A stretch of 64,000 nt of DNA from assembly GCF_003049575.1 (NCBI RefSeq), contig NZ_PYWI01000010.1:1-64000 (forward strand), written 5' to 3'. Of this stretch, positions 8,778 through 16,805 are shown one piece after another. The notes under the pieces are model-generated. The model did no database searches. It had not been told where the DNA came from and saw nothing but the letters and a program-made list of their open reading frames with translations. Position 1 is the first letter of the stretch. Each line of letters starts with the position of its first letter. The stretch is from Lysinibacillus parviboronicapiens. GTDB taxonomy: Bacteria > Bacillota > Bacilli > Bacillales_A > Planococcaceae. Both the position numbers and the translations under genes were made by a program.

Positions 8778-9523
8778 CAATTAAGTACTTTTATTTTATT
8801 TACCACATGTACAATCATTGTCATTACGAAGGCAATAAGCAATACGACAAAAAACATATAATGCGGAATGTGCACGCCAAATACGGTAACGAGCATTTTG
8901 AGTGCAATAATACCGATAACGATAAATGCCGTTGACTCTAGCTCAGGTATTTTTTCAATGATGACTAAAAATATGCCTGCAATTGTACGCATCATTAAAA
9001 TACCTAGCATTCCTCCAACTAGTAGTACCCAGACTTGATCGGATATCGCAAAAGCAGCAAAAATAGAATCGATTGAAAATGCTATATCCATGAGCTCTAC
9101 TGAAATAACAGTCGCCCAGAATACCCCAAATAAACGTACCATTATCCCCGTCTTTTTTACTTCCTTTACGCTATCCTCTTCCCCTATTTTTAAGAAATGG
9201 GCAATACAAATCCAACCTAAATACATTGCCCCTAACACTTTGATATACCAAAACTCTACAAGATAAACGCCTATTCCAATAAATAAGAAACGGAAAAAAT
9301 ATGCGCCTAGCATTCCATACATTAATGCTCTTTTCCGTTGCTTATTTGGTAAATGCTTAACCAGTACTGCTAGTACGAGCGCATTATCAGCTGATAGCAA
9401 CCCCTCAATTATCACTAGTGAAGATATTAATCCCCACGACACAGGATCAGCTAAAACTTCCCGCCACATCTCCCAATCGAAAAATTGCATATATGTGGAT
9501 AGAATGCCATGAATGATGTCCAA
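8777..9523 (-). CDS. TerC family integral membrane protein
   Basis: The 248-residue protein has about seven membrane segments and the TerC family acidic motifs EGLLSADNALVLA (near residue 40) and ELMDIAFSIDSIFAAFA (near 135). Family members in Bacillus (YceF, YkoY, YjbE types) export Mn(II), supporting metalation of exported proteins. No yybP-ykoY riboswitch was seen in the 264-bp upstream gap. Which paralogue it is cannot be decided from this window. Confidence 0.88.
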   Translation of the reverse strand: MDIIHGILSTYMQFFDWEMWREVLADPVSWGLISSLVIIEGLLSADNALVLAVLVKHLPNKQRKRALMYGMLGAYFFRFLFIGIGVYLVEFWYIKVLGAMYLGWICIAHFLKIGEEDSVKEVKKTGIMVRLFGVFWATVISVELMDIAFSIDSIFAAFAISDQVWVLLVGGMLGILMMRTIAGIFLVIIEKIPELESTAFIVIGIIALKMLVTVFGVHIPHYMFFVVLLIAFVMTMIVHVVNKIKVLN

Positions 9524-9787
9524 TACCTTACCCTCCTACTTGCCCTAAGCTAGTCTAATATATGCTCAACATTATTCTTTATGATAGATAGGTATTTTTG
9601 TGCATCAATCTCGATGAACCATCCATTACTCTCGAACGTGTCGAATTATTCTACAATACGTATTTACCGAATTTATTTAATCTTCAAAATAGACACCGAA
9701 AATTTAGAATTTACTAAAAATTAATAACAAAAACCTAATAAAATATGCTATCATAAATGAATGTTTTATACGTAAAACGGAGGATGA

Positions 9788-11056
9788 ATGCTAATGGAAG
9801 TTGCTGACACTAAAACTGTGCAAGTTGAGAATATCTTAATTGCACATCATTTTTTAAAAGATGTAGTTGTGCATACGCCACTACAAAAAAACGATTATTT
9901 ATCCGAGAAATACGGAGCTAATATTTATTTTAAGCGTGAGGATTTACAGCATGTACGCTCATTTAAACTACGCGGTGCCTACTATAAAATCAAAAAAATT
10001 GAGGAAGAGGCACGTATTGCGGGAGTTGTCTGTGCTAGTGCAGGTAATCATGCACAAGGTGTAGCTTATGCCTGTGCCCAACTGAAAATTCAGGCGAGTA
10101 TCTTTATGCCGCAAACAACACCAAAGCAAAAAATCGACCAAGTGCGTATGTTTGGCCGTGAATTCGTAGAAATTATGCTCGCTGGTGATACATTTGATGA
10201 TTCTGCAGAGAGTGCATTATCGTACTGTGAGGAGCAAGAGAAAATCTTTATCCATCCCTTTGATGATTTTGATGTGATTGCAGGACAAGGAACTGTCGCA
10301 GTTGAAATCATGAATGACATGGAAGAGCCTATCGACTATGTTTTCGGCAGTATAGGCGGTGGTGGTTTAATGTCAGGTGTCTCTGCCTATGTAAAAAACC
10401 TATCCCCAAATACTAAAATTATTGGGGTTGAGCCTGCTGGTGCTGGTAGTATGAAGGCTGCTTTTGCGGAGGGTGGCACTGTCGCACTTGACTGGATTGA
10501 CAAATTTGTGGATGGCGCTGCGGTAAAATGCGTCGGTCATCACACATACGATGTGTGTCGACGTTATTTAGACGATATTGTGCTCATCCCTGAGGGCAAA
10601 GTATGTACAACTATTTTAGATTTATATAATAAACATGCCATTATCGCAGAACCTGCTGGTGCCTTATCAGTAGCTGCACTCGATAACTATAAAGAAGAGA
10701 TTAAAGGTAAATCAGTCGTTGTCATCATCAGTGGGGGCAACAATGATATCGGTCGTATGCAAGAAATCAAAGAAAAATCTTTAATTCATGAAGGCTTACT
10801 ATATTACTTTATTGTTAGTTTCCCTCAACGAGCTGGTGCACTTCGCCAATTCCTAACAAGTGTCCTAGGGCCAAATGATGATATCACCACTTTTGAATAT
10901 ACGAAGAAAAACAACAAGGAAAGTGGCCCTGCGCTAGTTGGTATTGAACTTGGCAACCGCGATGACTATGAAGGCCTACTAGCACGTATGACACAATTTG
11001 GCTTCAACTATAAAGAAGTCAATAATGATCTTCAATTGTTTGGTTTGTTAGTATAA
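9788..11056 (+). CDS. ilvA: Threonine dehydratase, biosynthetic type
   Basis: PLP-dependent deamination of threonine to 2-oxobutanoate, the first step to isoleucine. The 422-residue product has the PLP lysine in SFKLRGAYYK at K60, the phosphate-binding SIGGGGLMSGV loop near 190, and a C-terminal ACT-like regulatory domain from about 335. The length fits the short B. subtilis-type IlvA. GGAGG at 9779-9783 is four bases from ATG 9788 and ten from ATG 9794, so the true start may be the second Met. A terminator follows at 11065-11099. Confidence 0.94.
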   Translation: MLMEVADTKTVQVENILIAHHFLKDVVVHTPLQKNDYLSEKYGANIYFKREDLQHVRSFKLRGAYYKIKKIEEEARIAGVVCASAGNHAQGVAYACAQLKIQASIFMPQTTPKQKIDQVRMFGREFVEIMLAGDTFDDSAESALSYCEEQEKIFIHPFDDFDVIAGQGTVAVEIMNDMEEPIDYVFGSIGGGGLMSGVSAYVKNLSPNTKIIGVEPAGAGSMKAAFAEGGTVALDWIDKFVDGAAVKCVGHHTYDVCRRYLDDIVLIPEGKVCTTILDLYNKHAIIAEPAGALSVAALDNYKEEIKGKSVVVIISGGNNDIGRMQEIKEKSLIHEGLLYYFIVSFPQRAGALRQFLTSVLGPNDDITTFEYTKKNNKESGPALVGIELGNRDDYEGLLARMTQFGFNYKEVNNDLQLFGLLV

Positions 11057-11064
11057 GATATTTA

Positions 11065-11099
11065 GTCACACTTGCATTGAATGCGAGTGTGATTTTTTT
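11065..11099 (+). terminator. Terminator of ilvA
   Basis: TCACACTTGCAT / ATGCGAGTGTGA hairpin followed by a seven-T run. Confidence 0.88.
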
Positions 11100-11185
11100 G
11101 TGGCTTCTTTATTAATCGAAACAAATTACGCTTTTATCGATAACTTTTGCTTATTTATCAGTCCTACTTGTTAAAAATACCGACA

Positions 11186-11216
11186 AAAACGCCCATACCT
11201 CGGTATGGGCGTTTAA
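11186..11216 (-). terminator. Terminator of the ABC transporter operon
   Basis: AAACGCCCATACC / GGTATGGGCGTTT hairpin immediately after the stop of the ATP-binding protein gene; T-rich on the minus strand. Confidence 0.85.
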
Positions 11217-11218
11217 AA

Positions 11219-12013
11219 TTATCCAAGCAGCGCGCGGTCGGAGTTCATTTTCTCTCCACGTATACGTTCAAATTCTGCCATAAGATCTGGAATTGTAAGT
11301 TCATGCTTGCGATCCTCGCCAACTTCTAAAATGATTTGACCTTTGTCCATCATAATGAGGCGATTTCCTAAGTCTAACGCTTGTTGCATGTTGTGCGTTA
11401 CCATTAGCGTTGTTAAGTTGTCTTTTTCCACGAGATGTTTTGTAATGCGTGTAATTAGTTCCGCACGTGACGGGTCAAGTGCAGCTGTATGTTCATCTAA
11501 CAATAAAATCGATGGCTTCGTGAATGTTGCCATCAAAAGAGACAGTGCTTGACGTTCACCACCTGAAAGCAAGCCAACCTTGGCGGATAAGCGATTTTCT
11601 AAATTTAAGCCGAGCATGCCTAATGATTCTTTGAAAAATTCACGTCGTTTTTTATCGACGCCTACACGTATGCCACGACTCTTATTTCGAGAGTAAGCTA
11701 AGGCCAAATTTTCTTCAATGGTCATTGTCGGTGCAGTACCCGCCATAGGGTCTTGAAATACGCGACCAATATAGTGTGAACGTTTATATTCAGCTAGACT
11801 TGTAACATTGTTACCGTCAATTAACACTGTCCCGAAGTCAGGTGTTAATGCCCCTGAAATCATATTCATCATTGTTGATTTCCCAGCGCCATTACTACCG
11901 ATTATTGTGACGAAGTCGCCTGGTTTTAAATGAAGGTTGATATCAGCAAGTGCTATTTTTTCATCTGGTGTGCCTTCATTAAAAATTTTGTTAATGCCGT
12001 CTAATTTAAGCAA
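11219..12013 (-). CDS. ABC transporter ATP-binding protein
   Basis: The 264-residue ATPase of a three-gene importer has Walker A GSNGAGKST at residues 39-47, signature LLSGGERQALSL near 147, and Walker B ILLLDEHTAALDP. The D-loop and H-loop (MVTHNMQQA) are intact. Translation starts at TTG 12013 and overlaps the permease stop by eight bases, so the two are coupled. The family pairs with PF04392-type binding proteins. In streptococci a similar set (TrpXYZ) is linked to aromatic amino acid uptake, but nothing here fixes the substrate. Confidence 0.9.
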   Translation of the reverse strand: MLKLDGINKIFNEGTPDEKIALADINLHLKPGDFVTIIGSNGAGKSTMMNMISGALTPDFGTVLIDGNNVTSLAEYKRSHYIGRVFQDPMAGTAPTMTIEENLALAYSRNKSRGIRVGVDKKRREFFKESLGMLGLNLENRLSAKVGLLSGGERQALSLLMATFTKPSILLLDEHTAALDPSRAELITRITKHLVEKDNLTTLMVTHNMQQALDLGNRLIMMDKGQIILEVGEDRKHELTIPDLMAEFERIRGEKMNSDRALLG

Positions 12014-13034
12014 GACCTTTTCCCCCTTGCTCAGTGGTTTTTACTTGTGTGCGTTCTACAGCACGCTTTGCTTTACGTTTTCGTTCTTTGTTTTTATCCA
12101 CAAACTGCGGTACGATAAGCGCTAAAATAACAATAATAGCTGTAATTAATTTCATATCCCCTGAATCAAGGAAATCTACACGTAATGCTAATGCTAAAAT
12201 AATACGGTAAATAATCGCACCCGCAATAACAGCCAACGTCGTTCGCATAATTGTTTTTGTTCCAAAAATCGCTTCCCCGATAATAACAGAGGCAAGACCG
12301 ATAACAATCATCCCTATCCCCATACTAACATCAGAAAACTTTGAATACTGTGCGATTAAAGCTCCAGAAAATGCGACAAGTGCATTTGAAAGACCTAGCC
12401 CAAGAATAATAAGTGTATCAGTATTCGCAGAGAAGCTACGAATCATACGTTTATTATCACCTGTTGCTCGGATAGCCAGCCCGACTTCTGTTTTTAAGAA
12501 CCAGTCTGCAATAACTTTAATTAAAATCGTGATGAATAATACTACAATCAGCGTACTCCATGTTGACGGTACTTGCTGAATGCCGATGCCTTTTAATACG
12601 TTATTTAATGCAGCATCGATACCTAAATTACTCCAAAATGCTTGGAACTTCGAAAACAATGTTTCTGAGTTCAGTAGTGGAATATTCGGACGACCTATCG
12701 TATTTTCTGCAGTTAACCCCATGATACGTAGGTTAATAGAATATAAAGCTATCATCATTAATATCCCTGATAATAATGGGTTAATCTTCCCTTTTGTGTG
12801 AAGAATCCCTGTCATACATCCAGCAATAAATCCAGCAACAATTGCCACTAAAGTCGCTAAGATTGGGTGATAGCCTAGCAGAATCATCGTCGCTGCTGTA
12901 GCCGCCCCTGTTACAAAGCTTCCATCAACCGTTAAATCCGGAAAATCTAACACACGGAATGTTAAATACACACCAAGTGCCATAATTGCATAGATGATTC
13001 CTTGCTCCACTGAGCCAAATATTGCGGTAAACAT
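12006..13034 (-). CDS. ABC transporter permease (branched-chain/ribose-type fold)
   Basis: The 342-residue hydrophobic permease has about nine to ten membrane segments and a Lys/Arg-rich cytoplasmic tail (KNKERKRKAKRAVERTQ). Start at ATG 13034 (MFTAIFGSVEQG) is chosen because TAGGAGA lies upstream. An in-frame GTG further upstream would read through the intercistronic hairpin. The conserved LAIRATGDNKRMIRSF block resembles the permease motif contacting the ATPase. It is second in the operon binding protein, permease, ATPase. Confidence 0.88.
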   Translation of the reverse strand: MFTAIFGSVEQGIIYAIMALGVYLTFRVLDFPDLTVDGSFVTGAATAATMILLGYHPILATLVAIVAGFIAGCMTGILHTKGKINPLLSGILMMIALYSINLRIMGLTAENTIGRPNIPLLNSETLFSKFQAFWSNLGIDAALNNVLKGIGIQQVPSTWSTLIVVLFITILIKVIADWFLKTEVGLAIRATGDNKRMIRSFSANTDTLIILGLGLSNALVAFSGALIAQYSKFSDVSMGIGMIVIGLASVIIGEAIFGTKTIMRTTLAVIAGAIIYRIILALALRVDFLDSGDMKLITAIIVILALIVPQFVDKNKERKRKAKRAVERTQVKTTEQGGKGLA

Positions 13035-13075
13035 AATTGAATCATCTCCTAAAATTATCGTAAAAAATGAAGATA

Positions 13076-13102
13076 AAGCGGGGACAATCCTCCCCCGCTT
13101 CA
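13076..13102 (-). terminator. Intercistronic hairpin between binding protein and permease genes
   Basis: On the minus strand AAGCGGGG / CCCCGCTT closes a nine-base loop with only a weak T-run. It probably acts as an attenuator or mRNA-stabilising hairpin, giving more binding protein than permease. Confidence 0.6.
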
Positions 13103-13127
13103 CCTAAATATGATGCCACTTTGGGCA

Positions 13128-14150
13128 TTATTTTTCTAAAAGCTCCGCACCCCAAGAATCTTTAATATCAATACCTAAATCATCAGCAACTTTTTTGTTC
13201 ACTAATAATTTTAAGTTTTGTGGATATTGGGCAGGTATTTCAGCAGGTGTTGCTTCACCTTTCAGAATTTTCACTGCCATTTGGCCAGCTTCATAGCCAA
13301 TATCATAGTATTCAAAGCCGTATGCAGCCAAGCCACCACGTGCCACCGAGTCAAGCTCACCTACGATCAGTGGTAATTTGTTAGCATTTGCTACATCAAT
13401 GACTGACTCAAGAGCAGAAACGACCGTATTATCCGTAATGATATAGAAAGCATCTACTTTCCCAATTAGTGATTCAGCTGCTTGTTTTACATCTGCTGAA
13501 GTTGCTGCTGAAGCATCCTTTACTGCTAAGCCTTGCTCACCCATGACCTTTTTCACTTCATTTACTTGTGCTACTGAGTTTTGCTCACCAGCGTTGTAGA
13601 CCATGCCAACGTTTTTAGCACCTAAATCTTTTAATAAGGCTACAGTTTTGTTAATTGTATCAGGGTGTAAATCGATTGTTCCTGTTACGTTTTTACCTGG
13701 TGCCTCCATTGACGCAACTAATTCTGCACCAACTGCATCCGTTACTGAAGTAAAGATAACCGGAATATCAGTTGTAGCAACAGCTGCCGCCTGAGCAGAT
13801 GGTGTAGAGTTCGCAAAAATCAAATCGACATCTGCACTTACTAGATTGTTCGCGATTGTTGTATTTAAGCTGTTATCGCCCTGTGCAATCTGCGAATCAT
13901 ATTCTACCTTTAAGCCAGAATCTTCAATGGCTTTTTTAAAGCCTTCCGTCGCTGCGTTTAATGATGGATGCTCAACGATTTGTGTAATCCCAATTTTATA
14001 TGTTTTATCATCTGCCGAGCTACTTTCACTTGTATTGTTCTTGTCGTCACCCTTCGATTCTGTTGAACTAGAACCGCCGCTACCACATGCAGCAAGCATT
14101 ATTACTAACCCAAATAATAGGAACGAAAGCTTTTTCATATTGCGCTTCAC
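13128..14150 (-). CDS. ABC transporter substrate-binding lipoprotein (PF04392-like)
   Basis: The 340-residue exported lipoprotein begins at GTG 14150, with GGGGGGA six bases upstream. The signal peptide KKLSFLLFGLVIMLAAC ends in lipobox LAAC, followed by a Ser/Gly/Asp linker. The mature part (YKIGITQIVEHPSLNAATEG, then VDLIFANSTPSAQAAA) matches the ABC_sub_bind family, periplasmic-binding type I fold. The ligand is unknown; members are often tied to tryptophan or tyrosine uptake. No T-box or riboswitch was found in its own 5' region. Confidence 0.88.
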   Translation of the reverse strand: MKRNMKKLSFLLFGLVIMLAACGSGGSSSTESKGDDKNNTSESSSADDKTYKIGITQIVEHPSLNAATEGFKKAIEDSGLKVEYDSQIAQGDNSLNTTIANNLVSADVDLIFANSTPSAQAAAVATTDIPVIFTSVTDAVGAELVASMEAPGKNVTGTIDLHPDTINKTVALLKDLGAKNVGMVYNAGEQNSVAQVNEVKKVMGEQGLAVKDASAATSADVKQAAESLIGKVDAFYIITDNTVVSALESVIDVANANKLPLIVGELDSVARGGLAAYGFEYYDIGYEAGQMAVKILKGEATPAEIPAQYPQNLKLLVNKKVADDLGIDIKDSWGAELLEK

Positions 14151-14445
14151 AAATAATCCCCCCGACTTTTATCTCTATTATCTATCACACTTTACTCCAG
14201 CAAAGTGTGAACGTATCGCTATATTATCGTTATTATCGATGTTCGTCAACAACATTATGAATGTTCTGACTTTTAAATTTGACGTAACATTTTACTTTTT
14301 CATTTAATTTGCCGCTTTAAACCGCTAAACTACGCCGTTTTTATAAATATAAATATTTTAGTAATCGTTCAAATTATTTTATGACAATTTTGCGAAGTTA
14401 AATGTTGGGCGTATTTTTTATTAAGGACTTTTATTTTTCTGACAT

Positions 14446-14475
14446 TTGACTTCCGTCTAAGTTTTATACTAAAAT
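14446..14475 (+). promoter_or_regulatory. Sigma-A-like promoter of the preQ1-queT transcript
   Basis: TTGACT (14446-14451), 18-bp spacer, TAAAAT (14470-14475). Transcription would start about 14482, just before the riboswitch. Confidence 0.55.
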
Positions 14476-14493
14476 ATTTATTTGTGTAAAAGC

Positions 14494-14533
14494 ACCGTGG
14501 TTCGTAACCATCCCACGAAAAAAAACTAAGGAG
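14494..14533 (+). promoter_or_regulatory. preQ1 class I riboswitch
   Basis: P1 is CGTGG (14496-14500) with CCACG (14513-14517). Its loop reads TTCGTAACCATC, close to the conserved preQ1-I loop, and is followed by an A-rich linker and ACTAAGGAG (14525-14533). In this class the 3' tail pairs with the loop when preQ1 binds. Here the tail contains the AAGGAG ribosome binding site of queT, so control is probably translational. Confidence 0.85.
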
Positions 14534-14543
14534 AAATGAATAG

Positions 14544-15026
14544 ATGAAAGTAAAATTTTTAGCAGCAAGTGGTATTATTGCCGCGTTATACATTGCGGTT
14601 ACTATGCTAGTGGCACCGTTTGGATTTACTGAAGTGCAATTCCGAGTATCGGAAATGTTTAATCATTTAGTTGCCTTTAATCCGCGCTTTGCCGTAGGGA
14701 TTATTATTGGTGTGTTTATCTCTAATTTATTTTCACCACTTGGCATTTACGATTTAGTTTTTGGTGTTGGACATTCAATGATTACTTTAGGACTGTTCAT
14801 ACTGATTTGTAAATTTGTAAAAAATATTTGGGCACGCTTAATCATCAACACGCTGTTATTTACATGTACAATGTTCATTATCGCCTTTGAATTGAACTTA
14901 GCCTTAGAATTACCATTTTTCTGGACATGGATAACTGTCGCTGCAGGTGAATTTGTCGTACTAGCAGTCGGTGCACCGATTATGTATATACTGAACAAGC
15001 GTCTAAATTTCAAAGATTTGATATAA
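14544..15026 (+). CDS. queT: QueT-type queuosine precursor transporter
   Basis: The 160-residue membrane protein (about five segments) matches the QueT family, the presumed substrate-binding (S) component of an ECF transporter for preQ1 or queuosine precursors. Signature blocks are EVQFRVSEMFNHL (residues 31-43) and VGIIIGVFISNLFSPLG. The upstream preQ1-I riboswitch confirms the metabolic role, since queuosine precursors would repress it. The shared ECF ATPases are expected elsewhere in the genome. The gene is monocistronic. Confidence 0.92.
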   Translation: MKVKFLAASGIIAALYIAVTMLVAPFGFTEVQFRVSEMFNHLVAFNPRFAVGIIIGVFISNLFSPLGIYDLVFGVGHSMITLGLFILICKFVKNIWARLIINTLLFTCTMFIIAFELNLALELPFFWTWITVAAGEFVVLAVGAPIMYILNKRLNFKDLI

Positions 15027-15128
15027 CTTAATTTCAGTATCTATTAATAGAGACGAGTCTTCTCCAAGATTCGTCTTTTTTGTATTTATAGAAATTACGA
15101 AATGAATGACTAGATATTTTTTCTTATC

Positions 15129-15157
15129 TTGACACTATTCTGAAAATACCTTAAAAT
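15129..15157 (+). promoter_or_regulatory. Sigma-A promoter of the trpB leader
   Basis: TTGACA (15129-15134), 17-bp spacer, TAAAAT (15152-15157), close to consensus. The predicted start near 15164 means that both the repeat-type element at 15169-15319 and the T-box are transcribed. Confidence 0.75.
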
Positions 15158-15168
15158 TCATTTCAATA

Positions 15169-15319
15169 ATAAAGTGAAACTTTAATCAGTGAAGGTGATC
15201 TTCACGCCATCCTGATTATTAGTAGCACCAATCGGGCTTTTACAGGCAGTAATCTCCCGCCTAAAATTTTTCTCAGAATTTTAAAGTGGAAGTCATACTG
15301 CTCGTTCAAGCGGGATAAA
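15169..15319 (+). repeat. Structured repeat element in the 5' part of the trpB leader
   Basis: The element starts ATAAAGTGAAACT and forms a first hairpin from AATCAG / CTGATT with an inner GTGAAG / CTTCAC. It continues TAGTAGCACCAATCGGG, forms a second long-range hairpin (GCAGTA / TACTGC and GCTT / AAGC) and ends CGGGATAAA. The same conserved blocks and two-hairpin layout occur in the tandem units at 52404-52647. It is not part of the T-box, which begins downstream of about 15320. Confidence 0.6.
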
Positions 15320-15542
15320 TGCTAGGAAGAAGAAGAGTAGCAAGACACTGTATTTGAAGAGAGCTGATGGTCGGTGCAAATCAGTAGTACATACTTGTGA
15401 ATGGACTTCGGAGCAGCCGCATTAAATATGTGGACGAACTAACTCCCCGTTATAGGAGTCCCAAAAGCGCGCAATTTTTGCGAATAAAGGTGGCACCACG
15501 GTTACTCGTCCTTTTACTGAAAGGATTGAAGTGACTTTTTTT
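15320..15542 (+). promoter_or_regulatory. T-box riboswitch, tryptophan specific
   Basis: The leader contains the stem I region GAGAGCTGATGG and a specifier loop GTGAATGGAC with UGG (Trp) at 15402-15404. The T-box sequence AAAGGTGGCACCACGG is at 15486-15501. The terminator GTTACT..TCCTTT / AAAGGA..AGTGAC with a T-run is at 15501-15541. Uncharged tRNA-Trp would stabilise the antiterminator and switch on trpB. Confidence 0.92.
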
Positions 15543-15576
15543 ATGGAGAAAATTAGAATAGAGGAGTCGAGTTAAG

Positions 15577-16740
15577 ATGAGTACAGTAGCAGAGAAAAAA
15601 GGATACTTTGGGGAATTTGGAGGCAGTTTTGTGCCAGAAGAGCTTCAAAATGTATTAAATATTTTAGATGAGAACTTCCAGAATTATAAAGATGATAAAG
15701 ACTTTAAAAATGAATTAGATTATTATTTTCGTGAATATGTAGGGCGCAAATCTCCCCTTTACTTTGCTGAAAACTTAACTAAGCAATTGGGAGGCGCAAA
15801 AATCTATTTGAAACGTGAGGATTTAAACCACACGGGTTCACATAAAATCAATAACGTCTTAGGTCAAATTTTACTTGCAAAACGTATGGGAGCTAATCGT
15901 GTTATTGCAGAAACAGGTGCAGGGCAACACGGTGTTGCAACGGCTACTGCTTGTGCAATGTTTGGGATGGATTGCACTGTTTATATGGGCTTAGAAGATA
16001 CTAAACGCCAAGCATTAAACGTATTCCGTATGGAGCTACTCGGTGCAAAAGTAGTGGCAGTTGATAAAGGGCAAGGACGCTTAAAAGACGCTGTAGATGA
16101 AGCATTTGCAGATTTAGTAGAAAACTACCAAACAACTTTCTATTTATTAGGCTCTGCTGTGGGGCCCCACCCATTCCCATCAATGGTGAAACACTTCCAA
16201 TCAGTCATTAGCCGTGAAAGTCGTGCACAAATTTTAGAAAAAGACGGAAAGCTACCTGCTGCTGTCCTAGCATGTGTTGGTGGTGGTAGTAACGCCATTG
16301 GTGCGTTTGCTGAATATATTGCAGATGACAATGTTCGACTAATCGGCATCGAGCCTGATAAAGCCGCAACATTAAATGAGGGAACACCTGGTGAATTACA
16401 CGGATTCAAATGTTTAGTATTGCAAGATTCTGCTGGTAATCCACTACCAACATACTCGATTGCTGCTGGTCTTGATTATCCAGGAGCAGGTCCTGAGCAT
16501 AGTCATCTAAAAACGATTGGTCGTGCAGAATATGTGACAGTTACAAATGAAGAAGTACTAGAAGCATTCCAAGTACTTTCAAAAGTCGAAGGGATAATTC
16601 CAGCCTTAGAAAGTTCGCATGCCGTTGCTCACGCATTAAAACTTGCGCCTACGCTATCTGCTGAAGAAAGTATTATCATTAACATTTCAGGGCGTGGAGA
16701 TAAGGATGTTGAGCAAGTATTCCAAATGCTAAACAAATAA
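15577..16740 (+). CDS. trpB: Tryptophan synthase beta chain (solitary gene)
   Basis: The 387-residue PLP enzyme condenses indole and serine to tryptophan. It is of the TrpB1 type: [10 protein letters not shown]-like N-terminus, PLP lysine in HTGSHKINN at K90, catalytic AETGAGQHG near 111, and phosphate loop GGGSNAIG near 230. All look intact. No trpA or other trp gene adjoins; a terminator follows at once. With its own Trp T-box this could let the cell use indole, or complement a trp operon elsewhere. SD GAGGAG lies upstream of ATG 15577. Confidence 0.96.
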   Translation: MSTVAEKKGYFGEFGGSFVPEELQNVLNILDENFQNYKDDKDFKNELDYYFREYVGRKSPLYFAENLTKQLGGAKIYLKREDLNHTGSHKINNVLGQILLAKRMGANRVIAETGAGQHGVATATACAMFGMDCTVYMGLEDTKRQALNVFRMELLGAKVVAVDKGQGRLKDAVDEAFADLVENYQTTFYLLGSAVGPHPFPSMVKHFQSVISRESRAQILEKDGKLPAAVLACVGGGSNAIGAFAEYIADDNVRLIGIEPDKAATLNEGTPGELHGFKCLVLQDSAGNPLPTYSIAAGLDYPGAGPEHSHLKTIGRAEYVTVTNEEVLEAFQVLSKVEGIIPALESSHAVAHALKLAPTLSAEESIIINISGRGDKDVEQVFQMLNK

Positions 16741-16743
16741 ACG

Positions 16744-16784
16744 CAAAAATGAGCGACTTCTATATATAGGAAGTCGCTCTTTTC
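16744..16784. terminator. Bidirectional terminator after trpB
   Basis: AAAATGAGCGACTTC / GAAGTCGCTCTTTT hairpin with a TATATATAG loop. Confidence 0.85.
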
Positions 16785-16805
16785 AATACGTTGGGATGAA
16801 TAGTG

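Noticed and set aside
9524-9787. yybP-ykoY manganese riboswitch for the TerC gene
   Set aside because: TerC genes are often Mn-riboswitch controlled, but the conserved aptamer core was not seen upstream of this one.
11147-11329. 60-codon plus-strand frame over the ABC operon terminator
   Set aside because: It crosses the terminator hairpin and is antisense to the ATP-binding protein gene.
14151-14445. Possible T-box or riboswitch for the ABC importer
   Set aside because: No T-box core (GGTGGCACC-type) or known aptamer landmark occurs on the minus strand upstream of the binding-protein gene.
14369-14593. 74-codon minus-strand frame over the preQ1 riboswitch and queT start
   Set aside because: It runs antisense through the riboswitch and the queT ribosome binding site and has no SD of its own, so it is a shadow frame.
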